6,906 nucleotides of DNA from an uncultured Clostridia bacterium (GTDB lineage: Bacteria > Bacillota > Clostridia > Oscillospirales > CAG-382): NCBI GenBank assembly GCA_905235695.1, contig CAJOMW010000117.1, positions 1-6,906 of the forward strand. The letters run 5' to 3'. Position 1 is the first letter of the stretch, and every line of letters begins with the position of its first letter. The notes beneath the pieces were generated by a model. That model saw only the letters and a program-made list of their open reading frames with translations. It was not told where the DNA came from and made no database searches. Below, in pieces: positions 1-5,829 of this stretch. A program made the translations under genes and the position numbers.

Positions 1-77
1 CCGAGTATGAAATAATTCACAATGACAAGCGCAAGCACCGCAAAAAACAGAATTGTCGCCATAACAAACGTCTTCAA
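1..77 (-). CDS. N-terminal fragment of a DUF4363-like small membrane/exported protein (cut by window edge)
   Basis: Only the first 25 codons are present; the gene runs off the left edge. The start is a TTG at 77-75, chosen because AGGAG (90-86) sits 8 bases upstream and because the TTG overlaps the TGA stop of the preceding gene as TTGA, a classic translational coupling arrangement. An ATG five codons further in has no comparable ribosome binding site. The visible residues start MKTFVMATILFF and continue as an uninterrupted hydrophobic stretch to the edge, which fits a signal anchor or transmembrane helix. DUF4363 proteins have this kind of N-terminus and are commonly encoded directly after DUF421 genes in Clostridia, so the assignment rests mainly on context. 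The function of the family is not established. Coding is confident; the family name is tentative. Confidence 0.6.
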   Translation of the reverse strand, partial: MKTFVMATILFFAVLALVIVNYFIL

Positions 78-754
78 GCTTCTTTCTCCTTTTCTATTAT
101 ATATACTTTACCGTCGTCGTCTATTCCCATATAGAAAATCTCTTTTATACTTTTGTACCCTCTCTCGGCTATCATCGCGCCGACCTTTTCTTTCGTCACG
201 CCTATCGTCGCAAGCTCTTTTTCTATTATTCTGCCATCTATTATCACCGAGTGGTCTATCCCTTCCTCTTTGACGTCGCTCTTTACGTATTTTGCCGCAA
301 GCGGCATCTCTCCCGTCTTTGGTATTATAGATATCGTCCCGTTCGATTCGAGAAACGCATACTCCACCATTGAAAACGACGCTATACCCCCAACTCTCAG
401 CGCACTTTTGAGCTCCTCGACCGTTATTCTCGCCTTGTTCATCTGCTTCTGGTCGAGCTCTCCCTTCTTTATGAGCGCCATCTCGCTCCCTTCGAGCAGC
501 TTCCCGAACTTGCGCGACTTCAGCGACGCATACGACAGAAATACCTCAAGGCATATAAGCGTTATCGCCGGAAGTATCCCGTACAGAAGAGGGATCGTGT
601 TGTTTGATATAGGGTAAGAGGCGAGCTCGGACACCATGAACGCCGTCACCAGCTCCGTTATCTCGAGCTGTCCTATCTGCCGCTTTCCCGTCAGCCTCAT
701 GAGCACGACAATCACAACGTACATTATGATAGTCCTTATAAACATATTTGCCAT
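74..754 (-). CDS. DUF421 / YetF-family membrane protein
   Basis: This 226-residue protein has the DUF421 architecture: a hydrophobic N-terminal part with about three membrane segments (roughly residues 5-20, 31-48 and 53-77), then a soluble, probably cytoplasmic YetF-type alpha/beta domain (about 80-226). Family-typical stretches are RLTGKRQIGQLE (20-31), the SELASYPISN segment (42-51), the VEELKSALR motif (112-120) and the YAFLESNGTISIIPK segment (132-146). The molecular role is unknown; Bacillus homologues include YetF, YrbG and YdfS, some of which are linked to spores or stress. The start chosen is ATG 754, with a G-rich ribosome binding site (GGGGGG, 767-762) seven bases upstream; a GTG at 769 in the same frame would swallow that site. 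The gene overlaps the downstream DUF4363-like gene by four bases, so they are co-translated. No convincing promoter for it was recognised in the upstream region. Confidence 0.9.
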   Translation of the reverse strand: MANMFIRTIIMYVVIVVLMRLTGKRQIGQLEITELVTAFMVSELASYPISNNTIPLLYGILPAITLICLEVFLSYASLKSRKFGKLLEGSEMALIKKGELDQKQMNKARITVEELKSALRVGGIASFSMVEYAFLESNGTISIIPKTGEMPLAAKYVKSDVKEEGIDHSVIIDGRIIEKELATIGVTKEKVGAMIAERGYKSIKEIFYMGIDDDGKVYIIEKEKEA

Positions 755-892
755 TGCTTTTCCCCCCACTTGCCGGATATGTAAGATAGGAATAATTCAA
801 CGCATAAAATATTCCTTTTCCGTCTCTGTATTCTGTCCGCCGACACGGCTTTTTATTCTGATTTCCGGCTTTAAAAGACCATGTGAACAAAT

Positions 893-914
893 TTCACCGT
901 TTATTCACGGTTTA
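893..914. repeat. Tandem 11-bp direct repeat in the divergent intergenic region
   Basis: TTCACCGTTTA (893-903) is followed immediately by TTCACGGTTTA (904-914), with one mismatch. The same segment contains the inverted repeat ACCGT (896-900)/ACGGT (907-911) with a six-base spacer. It lies 36 bases upstream of the -35 box of the importer promoter and about 140 bases upstream of the DUF421 start. Two copies one helical turn apart are compatible with a regulator binding as a dimer on one face of the DNA. That role is an inference; no regulator gene is in the window. Confidence 0.4.
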
Positions 915-949
915 GTGTATAAAAAGTGCCTAATAATATAGAATAGTAG

Positions 950-978
950 TTGACAATTCTTTTTTGCAATGGTATAAT
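950..978 (+). promoter_or_regulatory. Consensus sigma-A promoter of the ABC importer operon
   Basis: A perfect -35 box TTGACA (950-955) and a perfect -10 box TATAAT (973-978) are separated by exactly 17 bases, with an AT-rich stretch upstream (916-949) that could act as an UP element. Transcription would begin near 985, giving a leader of about 53 bases before the start codon at 1038. That is too short for a T-box or a typical riboswitch. The strength of the boxes predicts high basal expression, which suits an abundant binding protein. Confidence 0.88.
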
Positions 979-1037
979 TACTTCTATCGGATAAAATGAT
1001 GAAGTCCGACAATAATTTAACAAGGAGATAACCAAAA

Positions 1038-1997
1038 ATGAAAGCAAAAAGAATCGTTGCAGCTCTCGCGGCACTCGCTATGGTGTTTGCTCTTGCAGCC
1101 TGCACAAACTCAACCAAGGATACTTACACCGTCGGAGTTTGCCAGCTCGTTCAGCACGATGCTCTTGACGCAGCTACCGAGGGCTTCCAGGCAGCTCTTA
1201 CCGACAAGCTCGGCGACAAGGTCACCTTTGACGTTCAGAACGCTTCCGGTGATTCCAACGCCTGCGCTACGATAGTCAACAACTTTGTTTCCAAGAACGT
1301 TGACCTCATAATGGCTAACGCTACTCCCGCTCTTCAGGCGGCAGCTTCCGCAACGAATTCCATACCCGTGCTCGGAACCTCCATCACCGAATACGGCGTT
1401 GCTCTTGAAATAGAAAACTTCAACGGCACGGTCGGCGGAAACGTTTCCGGAACCAGCGACCTCGCTCCCCTCACCGAGCAGGCGCAGATGATACTCGACC
1501 TCTTCCCCGAAGCAAAGAACGTTGCTCTTCTCTACTGCTCCGCTGAGCCTAACTCTCAGTACCAGGTAGACGTTGTAAAGGCAACTCTCGAAGCAAACGG
1601 CGTTGCCGCAGACTACTATGCATTCTCCGATGCAAACGACATCGCCGCAGTATGCACCTCCGCTTGCGACAACAACGACGTTATATACGTTCCCACCGAT
1701 AACACCGCCGCTTCTTCCACCGGTATAATAGACGGTATCTGCCGTCCTGCGGGCGTTCCCGTAATTGCCGGCGAAGAGGGTATATGCGAAGGCTGCGGCG
1801 TTGCTACGCTTTCCATCAGCTACTATGACCTCGGCTACGCTACCGGTCTCATGGCAGCAAGAATACTCGCTGACGGCGAAGACATCTCCAAGATGCCTGT
1901 CGAATACGCTCCTAACTTCACCAAGAAGTACAACGTAGAGATCTGCGAAGAGCTCGGCATAACCGTTCCCGAGGAATACGTAGCCATCGGCGAATAA
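1038..1997 (+). CDS. ABC importer substrate-binding lipoprotein (COG2984, TrpX-like)
   Basis: This 319-residue protein is the extracellular ligand-binding subunit of an ABC importer. It starts with a lipoprotein signal peptide: basic MKAKR, a hydrophobic core, and a lipobox ending ALAAC with the lipidated cysteine at 22. The mature part follows the ABC substrate-binding (PF04392) pattern of two Rossmann-like lobes: TVGVCQLVQHDALD near residues 31-44, a GGNVSGTSDL segment near 134-143 in the inter-lobe region, and DVIYVPTDNTAAS followed by GVPVIAGEEG in the second lobe. Characterised relatives bind tryptophan (streptococcal TrpX) or other small molecules, but most have no known ligand. The start is fixed by AAGGAG (1022-1027), ten bases upstream of the ATG. 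It is the first gene of the operon and is followed by the matching permease and ATPase. The family is secure; the substrate is not assigned. Confidence 0.92.
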   Translation: MKAKRIVAALAALAMVFALAACTNSTKDTYTVGVCQLVQHDALDAATEGFQAALTDKLGDKVTFDVQNASGDSNACATIVNNFVSKNVDLIMANATPALQAAASATNSIPVLGTSITEYGVALEIENFNGTVGGNVSGTSDLAPLTEQAQMILDLFPEAKNVALLYCSAEPNSQYQVDVVKATLEANGVAADYYAFSDANDIAAVCTSACDNNDVIYVPTDNTAASSTGIIDGICRPAGVPVIAGEEGICEGCGVATLSISYYDLGYATGLMAARILADGEDISKMPVEYAPNFTKKYNVEICEELGITVPEEYVAIGE

Positions 1998-2035
1998 TTT
2001 CCTGCTTGAATAAACCCGCTTTCAGCGCAAAATTT

Positions 2036-2058
2036 GCCGCCCGAAAAAATCGGGCGGC
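2036..2058 (+). promoter_or_regulatory. Intercistronic GC-rich stem-loop between binding-protein and permease genes
   Basis: GCCGCCCG (2036-2043) pairs perfectly with CGGGCGGC (2051-2058) around a seven-base AAAAAAT loop. It sits in the 79-base gap between the binding-protein stop and the permease start. The sequence after it (GCTTTCGGGGG) lacks a uridine run, so it is not a full terminator. Such hairpins after importer binding-protein genes are known to protect the upstream mRNA from 3' decay or to cause partial termination, which gives more binding protein than membrane subunits. That role here is inferred from position. Confidence 0.7.
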
Positions 2059-2076
2059 GCTTTCGGGGGTCATTTG

Positions 2077-3003
2077 ATGAATTTCTTAAGCTTATTGAAC
2101 AGTATGCCGGGTGCAGTGGCTCAGGGTCTTATCTGGGGTATCATGGCAATAGGCGTATACATAACCTACAAGATACTTGATATAGCAGATCTTACGGTCG
2201 ACGGCTCGATGTGTACGGGCGGCGCGGTCTGCGTAATGATGATAAGGGCAGGCTTCAGCGTGCCTGTGGCAATGATATCGGCGATCGCCGCCGGAATGCT
2301 CACGGGGCTCGTTACGGGACTGTTCCACACGTTTATGGGTATACCCGCAATTCTCGCGGGCATTCTGACGCAGCTTTCGCTGTATTCCGTAAACCTCAAA
2401 ATAATGGGCAAGGCAAATCAGTCGCTCAGTGTTAAGAAATACGATCTTCTCGTGTCTCTCCAGTATCTGAGAAACGTCGCATGGTACAAAAACTCCATAT
2501 TTATTCTTGCCATATTCGTAATAGTCATCATAGGTATCCTGTACTGGTTTTTCGGCACGGAATTCGGCTGTTCGTTGAGGGCCACCGGAAGCAATCTCAA
2601 CATGAGCCGCGCACAGGGTATAAACACCAACTTCAACAAGGTGTTCGCACTCATGATATCCAACGGCATAGTCGCTCTTTCGGGCGCACTGCTCTCTCAG
2701 TATCAGGGCTTTGCCGACGTACAGATGGGCAGAGGTGCGATAGTTATAGGACTTGCGGCCGTCATCATAGGCGAAGCGCTGATAGGCAGATTCTTCAGCA
2801 ACTTTGCAGTACAGCTCGGAGCTGTTGCGGTTGGCGGTATCATATACTACATTGTATATCAGACCGTCATCTGGTGCGGCATAGACACGGATCTTCTGAA
2901 GATGCTGTCGGCTCTGGTGGTAGCGGTATTCCTTGCCATACCTTACTGGAAATCGCGTTACTTCTCCAAAGTGAAGGTAAACGGAGGCAGGAAAGATGCT
3001 TGA
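2077..3003 (+). CDS. ABC importer permease (COG4120, TrpY-like)
   Basis: This 308-residue integral membrane protein forms the transport channel for the ligand delivered by the upstream lipoprotein. About eight or nine hydrophobic segments can be seen (roughly residues 12-33, 46-57, 62-84, 88-105, 140-159, 186-207, 219-238, 245-265 and 273-291). Family signatures are DLTVDGS (38-44), TEFGCSLRATGSN (161-173, in the cytoplasmic loop probably contacting the ATPase) and GFADVQMGRG (211-220), shared in general form with branched-chain amino acid and ribose-type permeases. The start is taken at ATG 2077, with G-rich sequence at 2065-2069 as a weak ribosome binding site; a TTG one codon earlier is possible. 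The weak site and the stem-loop upstream both suggest lower expression than the binding protein. Its end overlaps the ATPase gene by eight bases. Confidence 0.92.
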   Translation: MNFLSLLNSMPGAVAQGLIWGIMAIGVYITYKILDIADLTVDGSMCTGGAVCVMMIRAGFSVPVAMISAIAAGMLTGLVTGLFHTFMGIPAILAGILTQLSLYSVNLKIMGKANQSLSVKKYDLLVSLQYLRNVAWYKNSIFILAIFVIVIIGILYWFFGTEFGCSLRATGSNLNMSRAQGINTNFNKVFALMISNGIVALSGALLSQYQGFADVQMGRGAIVIGLAAVIIGEALIGRFFSNFAVQLGAVAVGGIIYYIVYQTVIWCGIDTDLLKMLSALVVAVFLAIPYWKSRYFSKVKVNGGRKDA

Positions 3004-3790
3004 GCTTAAAAATATCTACAAAACGTTCAATATAGGGACTGTCAACGAGACGACTGCTCTTGCGGGGCTGAATCTCGTAATGAACGAAGGCGATTTCGTA
3101 ACCGTCATAGGCGGCAACGGCGCCGGAAAGAGCACCCTGCTCAACGCCATTGCCGGCGTATGGAAGCCGGACTCGGGCGAAGTTATAATCGACGGGGTTG
3201 ACGTTACGAATATGCCGGAGCACAAGAGGGCAAGGTTTATCGGACGAGTTTTTCAGGATCCGATGATGGGTACTGCCGCGAACATGGGCATAGATGAAAA
3301 CCTCGCCCTTGCGGCGCGCCGCGGACAGAGGCGAGGCCTAAGATGGGGTATCACAAACGCCGAGAGAAAAGAGTACAGAGAGCTTCTCAGCACGCTCAAT
3401 CTCGGACTTGAGGACAGGCTCACGAGCAAGGTCGGTCTGCTCTCGGGCGGACAGCGTCAGGCGATAACCCTGCTCATGGCGTCCTTAAAGAAGCCGAAGG
3501 TATTGCTTCTCGACGAGCACACGGCGGCTCTCGATCCCAAGACGGCGATCAAGGTACTTGAGCTGAGCGACAAGATAATTTCCGAAAATCACCTCACTAC
3601 CCTCATGATAACGCACAATATGCGCGACGCAATAGCGTACGGAAACAGGCTTATCATGATGCACGAGGGACGGATAATCCTTGACATATCAGGCGAGGAC
3701 AAAAAGAGTCTCACCGTTGAGGATCTCATGGAAAAGTTCAGCGCTACGAGCGGAAAGACCTTTGACAACGACAAAACGCTGCTCTCGTAA
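2996..3790 (+). CDS. ABC importer ATP-binding protein (COG1101, TrpZ-like)
   Basis: This 264-residue ATPase subunit powers the importer from the cytoplasmic side. All nucleotide-binding motifs are intact: Walker A GGNGAGKST (39-47), Q-loop FQDP (86-89), ABC signature LSGGQRQ (149-155), Walker B VLLLDE (169-174), D-loop ALDP (178-181) and H-loop histidine 207 in MITHNM. The run DEHTAALDP after Walker B is typical of this subfamily; most other ABC ATPases have DEPTSALD-like sequence there. GGAGG (2983-2987), inside the permease gene, lies eight bases before the ATG, and the eight-base overlap with the permease indicates translational coupling. A terminator follows 15 bases after the stop, so this is the last gene of the operon. 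Confidence 0.95.
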   Translation: MLELKNIYKTFNIGTVNETTALAGLNLVMNEGDFVTVIGGNGAGKSTLLNAIAGVWKPDSGEVIIDGVDVTNMPEHKRARFIGRVFQDPMMGTAANMGIDENLALAARRGQRRGLRWGITNAERKEYRELLSTLNLGLEDRLTSKVGLLSGGQRQAITLLMASLKKPKVLLLDEHTAALDPKTAIKVLELSDKIISENHLTTLMITHNMRDAIAYGNRLIMMHEGRIILDISGEDKKSLTVEDLMEKFSATSGKTFDNDKTLLS

Positions 3791-3805
3791 GAGAGCAGGC
3801 TTAAT

Positions 3806-3834
3806 GTGGCTGCGGTATGCAGCCCCACTTTTTT
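3806..3834 (+). terminator. Intrinsic terminator of the ABC importer operon
   Basis: GTGGCTGC (3806-3813) pairs with GCAG...CCAC (3819-3828) around a GGTAT loop, with a two-base CC bulge on the 3' arm, followed by six T residues (3829-3834). A smaller perfect hairpin, GCTCTC/GAGAGC (3781-3796), has the ATPase stop codon in its GTAA loop. A further AT-rich palindrome, ATGTTTTT/AAAAACAT (3835-3852), lies just downstream and may add to termination. Confidence 0.85.
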
Positions 3835-3922
3835 ATGTTTTTGAAAAAACATGAGAGAGGGTTTTACAATGCAAAATGCAAAATTGGCTGGGGCACAGCT
3901 AATGAGCATCAAAAGCTGCGCT

Positions 3923-3973
3923 TTCGCAATATTTTGTCAAAATTAAGCAAAAAGATATTGCAATTTTTGCGAA
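3923..3973. repeat. Two nested inverted repeats upstream of and across the isomerase-nagB promoter
   Basis: TTCGCAA (3923-3929) is the inverse complement of TTGCGAA (3967-3973). Nested between them, GCAAAAA (3947-3953) is the inverse complement of TTTTTGC (3964-3970) with a ten-base spacer. The inner pair covers the proposed -35 box (3958-3963). Repeats placed like this commonly serve as repressor operators, for example for sugar-responsive GntR or LacI regulators. No regulator gene is present here, and AT-rich DNA can give such matches by chance. Confidence 0.35.
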
Positions 3974-3986
3974 TTTATTATACAAT
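3958..3986 (+). promoter_or_regulatory. Likely promoter of the isomerase-isomerase-nagB operon
   Basis: TTGCAA (3958-3963, four of six consensus bases) and TACAAT (3981-3986, five of six) are separated by 17 bases, between the importer terminator and the first isomerase gene. Transcription would begin near 3993, leaving a leader of about 55 bases. That leader can form a small hairpin, CCGGC (4012-4016)/GCCGG (4025-4029), ending 18 bases before the start codon. Confidence 0.6.
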
Positions 3987-4047
3987 ATAACGTGCAAGGA
4001 TGAATACTTTTCCGGCGCAAAAAAGCCGGAGCGAAAGGCGGTATAAA

Positions 4048-4905
4048 ATGTATAATTTTCCGATTGGCGTAATACTCGAATCATTCAGAGTTGACAGATC
4101 GACAGCTATAAAGAAGGCTGCAGAAATAGGCGCAAAGGGAATACAGATGTATGCTACGAGCGGAGAGAACGCTCCCGAAAACCTCAGTGCGTCAGCAAGA
4201 AAAGAGCTGCTCAAAGAGGTAAAGGACGCAGGACTCGTTTTCTCGGCTCTCTGCGGAGACCTCGGACGAGGCTTCGGCAATAAAGAGTTAAATCCCGAGC
4301 TTATAGAGAAGTCAAAGAGAATAGTTGACCTCGCAAAGGATCTCGAAACAAATATCATAACAACGCATATCGGCGTTGTTCCCTCAGACAAGAACCACGA
4401 GAGATACAAGATAATGCAGGAGGCCTGCTTTGAGCTTGCAACCTATGCCGACAGCGTAGACGCACACTTTGCGGTCGAAACAGGTCCCGAGACGGCAGAC
4501 GTTCTCAAGGGGTTCCTCGATGATTTACATTCCACGGGCGTATCGGTAAACCTCGATCCGGCAAACTTCAAGATGGTCACCGGCGACGATCCCGTTAAGG
4601 CTGTTCACACCCTTAGCAAGTACATCGTTCACACCCACGCAAAAGACGGAAACAAGCTCATGGACGTAAATCCCGAATATGTGTACAGAGTAGTTCACCC
4701 CGTTCCGCAGGAGCTTGAGGGAAAGCAGTTCTTTGAAGAGGTTCCGCTCGGCACAGGAAGCGTAGACTTCCCGAACTACCTCAAGGCGCTCGAAGAGATA
4801 GGATATAAGGGATTCCTTACCATAGAAAGAGAAGTCGGCGAGAATCCCGAAAAGGATATAAGAACGGCTTATGACTTCCTCACAAAGACGATAGCCGAAA
4901 ACTGA
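4048..4905 (+). CDS. Sugar phosphate isomerase/epimerase (xylose-isomerase-like TIM barrel, COG1082), first copy
   Basis: This 285-residue cytoplasmic protein belongs to the AP_endonuc_2 / xylose isomerase-like TIM-barrel superfamily (PF01261), whose members isomerise or epimerise sugars and keto-sugars with a divalent metal. Likely metal or catalytic residues sit at the usual barrel strand ends: E144 in AVETGPE, D170 in NLDPANF, H195 and H197 in IVHTHAKD, and E260 in TIEREVG; H107 in TTHIG is another candidate. The start chosen is ATG 4048, preceded by AAAGGCGG (4034-4041). An in-frame ATG at 4000 would add 16 basic, non-family residues, has no properly spaced ribosome binding site, and lies almost at the predicted transcription start. 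The gene ends in tandem stops (TGA TAG), 30 bases before a second, divergent member of the same family. The exact substrate cannot be assigned. Confidence 0.87.
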   Translation: MYNFPIGVILESFRVDRSTAIKKAAEIGAKGIQMYATSGENAPENLSASARKELLKEVKDAGLVFSALCGDLGRGFGNKELNPELIEKSKRIVDLAKDLETNIITTHIGVVPSDKNHERYKIMQEACFELATYADSVDAHFAVETGPETADVLKGFLDDLHSTGVSVNLDPANFKMVTGDDPVKAVHTLSKYIVHTHAKDGNKLMDVNPEYVYRVVHPVPQELEGKQFFEEVPLGTGSVDFPNYLKALEEIGYKGFLTIEREVGENPEKDIRTAYDFLTKTIAEN

Positions 4906-4935
4906 TAGCAGAAAAAGCGAAAGGAATCTTCAAAA

Positions 4936-5802
4936 ATGAAATTATCGGTAAGCTCATATTCGTTTTCGCAGTACATAAGAGCCGGCAAAATGACGCAGCT
5001 TGACTGCATAGCGAAAGCAAAGGAAATGGGATTTGACTCGATAGAGTATATAGAGATAGACGGCGTGGGCGACCTTGAAAAGCAAAAGGAAAACGCCGCA
5101 AGGCTTCGGGAAGAAGCAGACAGGCTGAGCTTTCCCATAACAAACTACTCGATCGGCGCAAACCTCTACAAGGACACCGCCGAGGAGAGGAAAGCCGAAG
5201 TAGACCGTCTCAAGGGACAGCTTGACGTAGCAAAGATTCTCGGCGCAAAGATAATGCGCCACGACGTCTGCTACAGCGTCGGAAAGGTCGGCGCAGGCCG
5301 CTCATTCGACCTCATGCTCCCGTATCTCGCAGACAGCATAAGGCAGGTCACCGAATACGGCGAGAGCCTCGGCATAAAGACCTGCAGTGAAAATCACGGC
5401 TTCGTCGCTCAGGACAGCGACCGCATGGAGCGCCTTTTCAATGCGGTAAACCATGAGAATTACGGTCTGCTCGTAGATATAGGGAACTTTATATGCGTCG
5501 ATGAAAACCCGATAACTGCTGTATCCCGCGTTGCGCCCTACGCCATACACGTCCACGCAAAGGATATGCTCGTGCGCAGTGAGAAGCCGGCGACCTTCAT
5601 AGGCATGACGAGAGGCTGCAACTACTTTGCCGGAACGGTCATAGGCGAGGGAGATATTCCCGTAAAGCAGTGTCTTGCCGTCCTCAAGCGTGCCGGATAC
5701 GACGGAAACATCTCGATAGAATTCGAAGGCGCAGACGACTGCATAGAGGGAATTTCGAGGGGACTTACAAATCTCAGGTCCATTCTTGCAGGCCTTGATT
5801 GA
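4936..5802 (+). CDS. Sugar phosphate isomerase/epimerase (xylose-isomerase-like TIM barrel, COG1082), second copy
   Basis: This 288-residue protein is a second PF01261 TIM-barrel enzyme, with the same layout as its upstream neighbour but clearly diverged from it. Metal-site candidates are E152 in CSENHG, D181 in VDIGNF, H205 and H207 in IHVHAKD, and E262 in SIEFEG; H109 in RHD may also line the pocket. The matching C-terminal ends (GTGSVDF in the first protein, GEGDIPV here, each followed by a GYxG segment and the strand carrying the last glutamate) show that the pair shares ancestry. AAGGAA (4921-4926) lies nine bases upstream of the ATG. It is followed by nagB after 27 bases, so all three genes should be on one transcript. 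Two such enzymes together often catalyse successive steps, or work with an oxidoreductase in keto-sugar pathways, but no dehydrogenase is visible here. The family is secure, the reaction unknown. Confidence 0.87.
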   Translation: MKLSVSSYSFSQYIRAGKMTQLDCIAKAKEMGFDSIEYIEIDGVGDLEKQKENAARLREEADRLSFPITNYSIGANLYKDTAEERKAEVDRLKGQLDVAKILGAKIMRHDVCYSVGKVGAGRSFDLMLPYLADSIRQVTEYGESLGIKTCSENHGFVAQDSDRMERLFNAVNHENYGLLVDIGNFICVDENPITAVSRVAPYAIHVHAKDMLVRSEKPATFIGMTRGCNYFAGTVIGEGDIPVKQCLAVLKRAGYDGNISIEFEGADDCIEGISRGLTNLRSILAGLD

Positions 5803-5829
5803 AAATGATAGAAAAGAGGTAATAAAAAC

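Noticed and set aside
153..617. Long plus-strand open frame opposite the DUF421 gene
   Set aside because: It lies wholly inside the DUF421 gene, has low-complexity serine/isoleucine-rich sequence and no ribosome binding site; it is an antisense shadow of a recognisable gene.
2481..3035. 184-codon plus-strand open frame inside the permease region
   Set aside because: Its translation is rich in His/Arg/Ser as expected for a shifted frame; the permease frame has clear family motifs and membrane segments.
1038..3790. Branched-chain amino acid (Liv) or ribose importer
   Set aside because: There is only one permease and one ATPase, the ATPase is a single domain (not doubled as in ribose systems), and the DEHTAALDP motif and binding-protein pattern fit the COG2984/4120/1101 family better.
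4000..4047. Upstream ATG start for the first isomerase
   Set aside because: It would add 16 non-family residues, its AAGG is too close to serve as a ribosome binding site, and it lies only about seven bases from the predicted transcription start.
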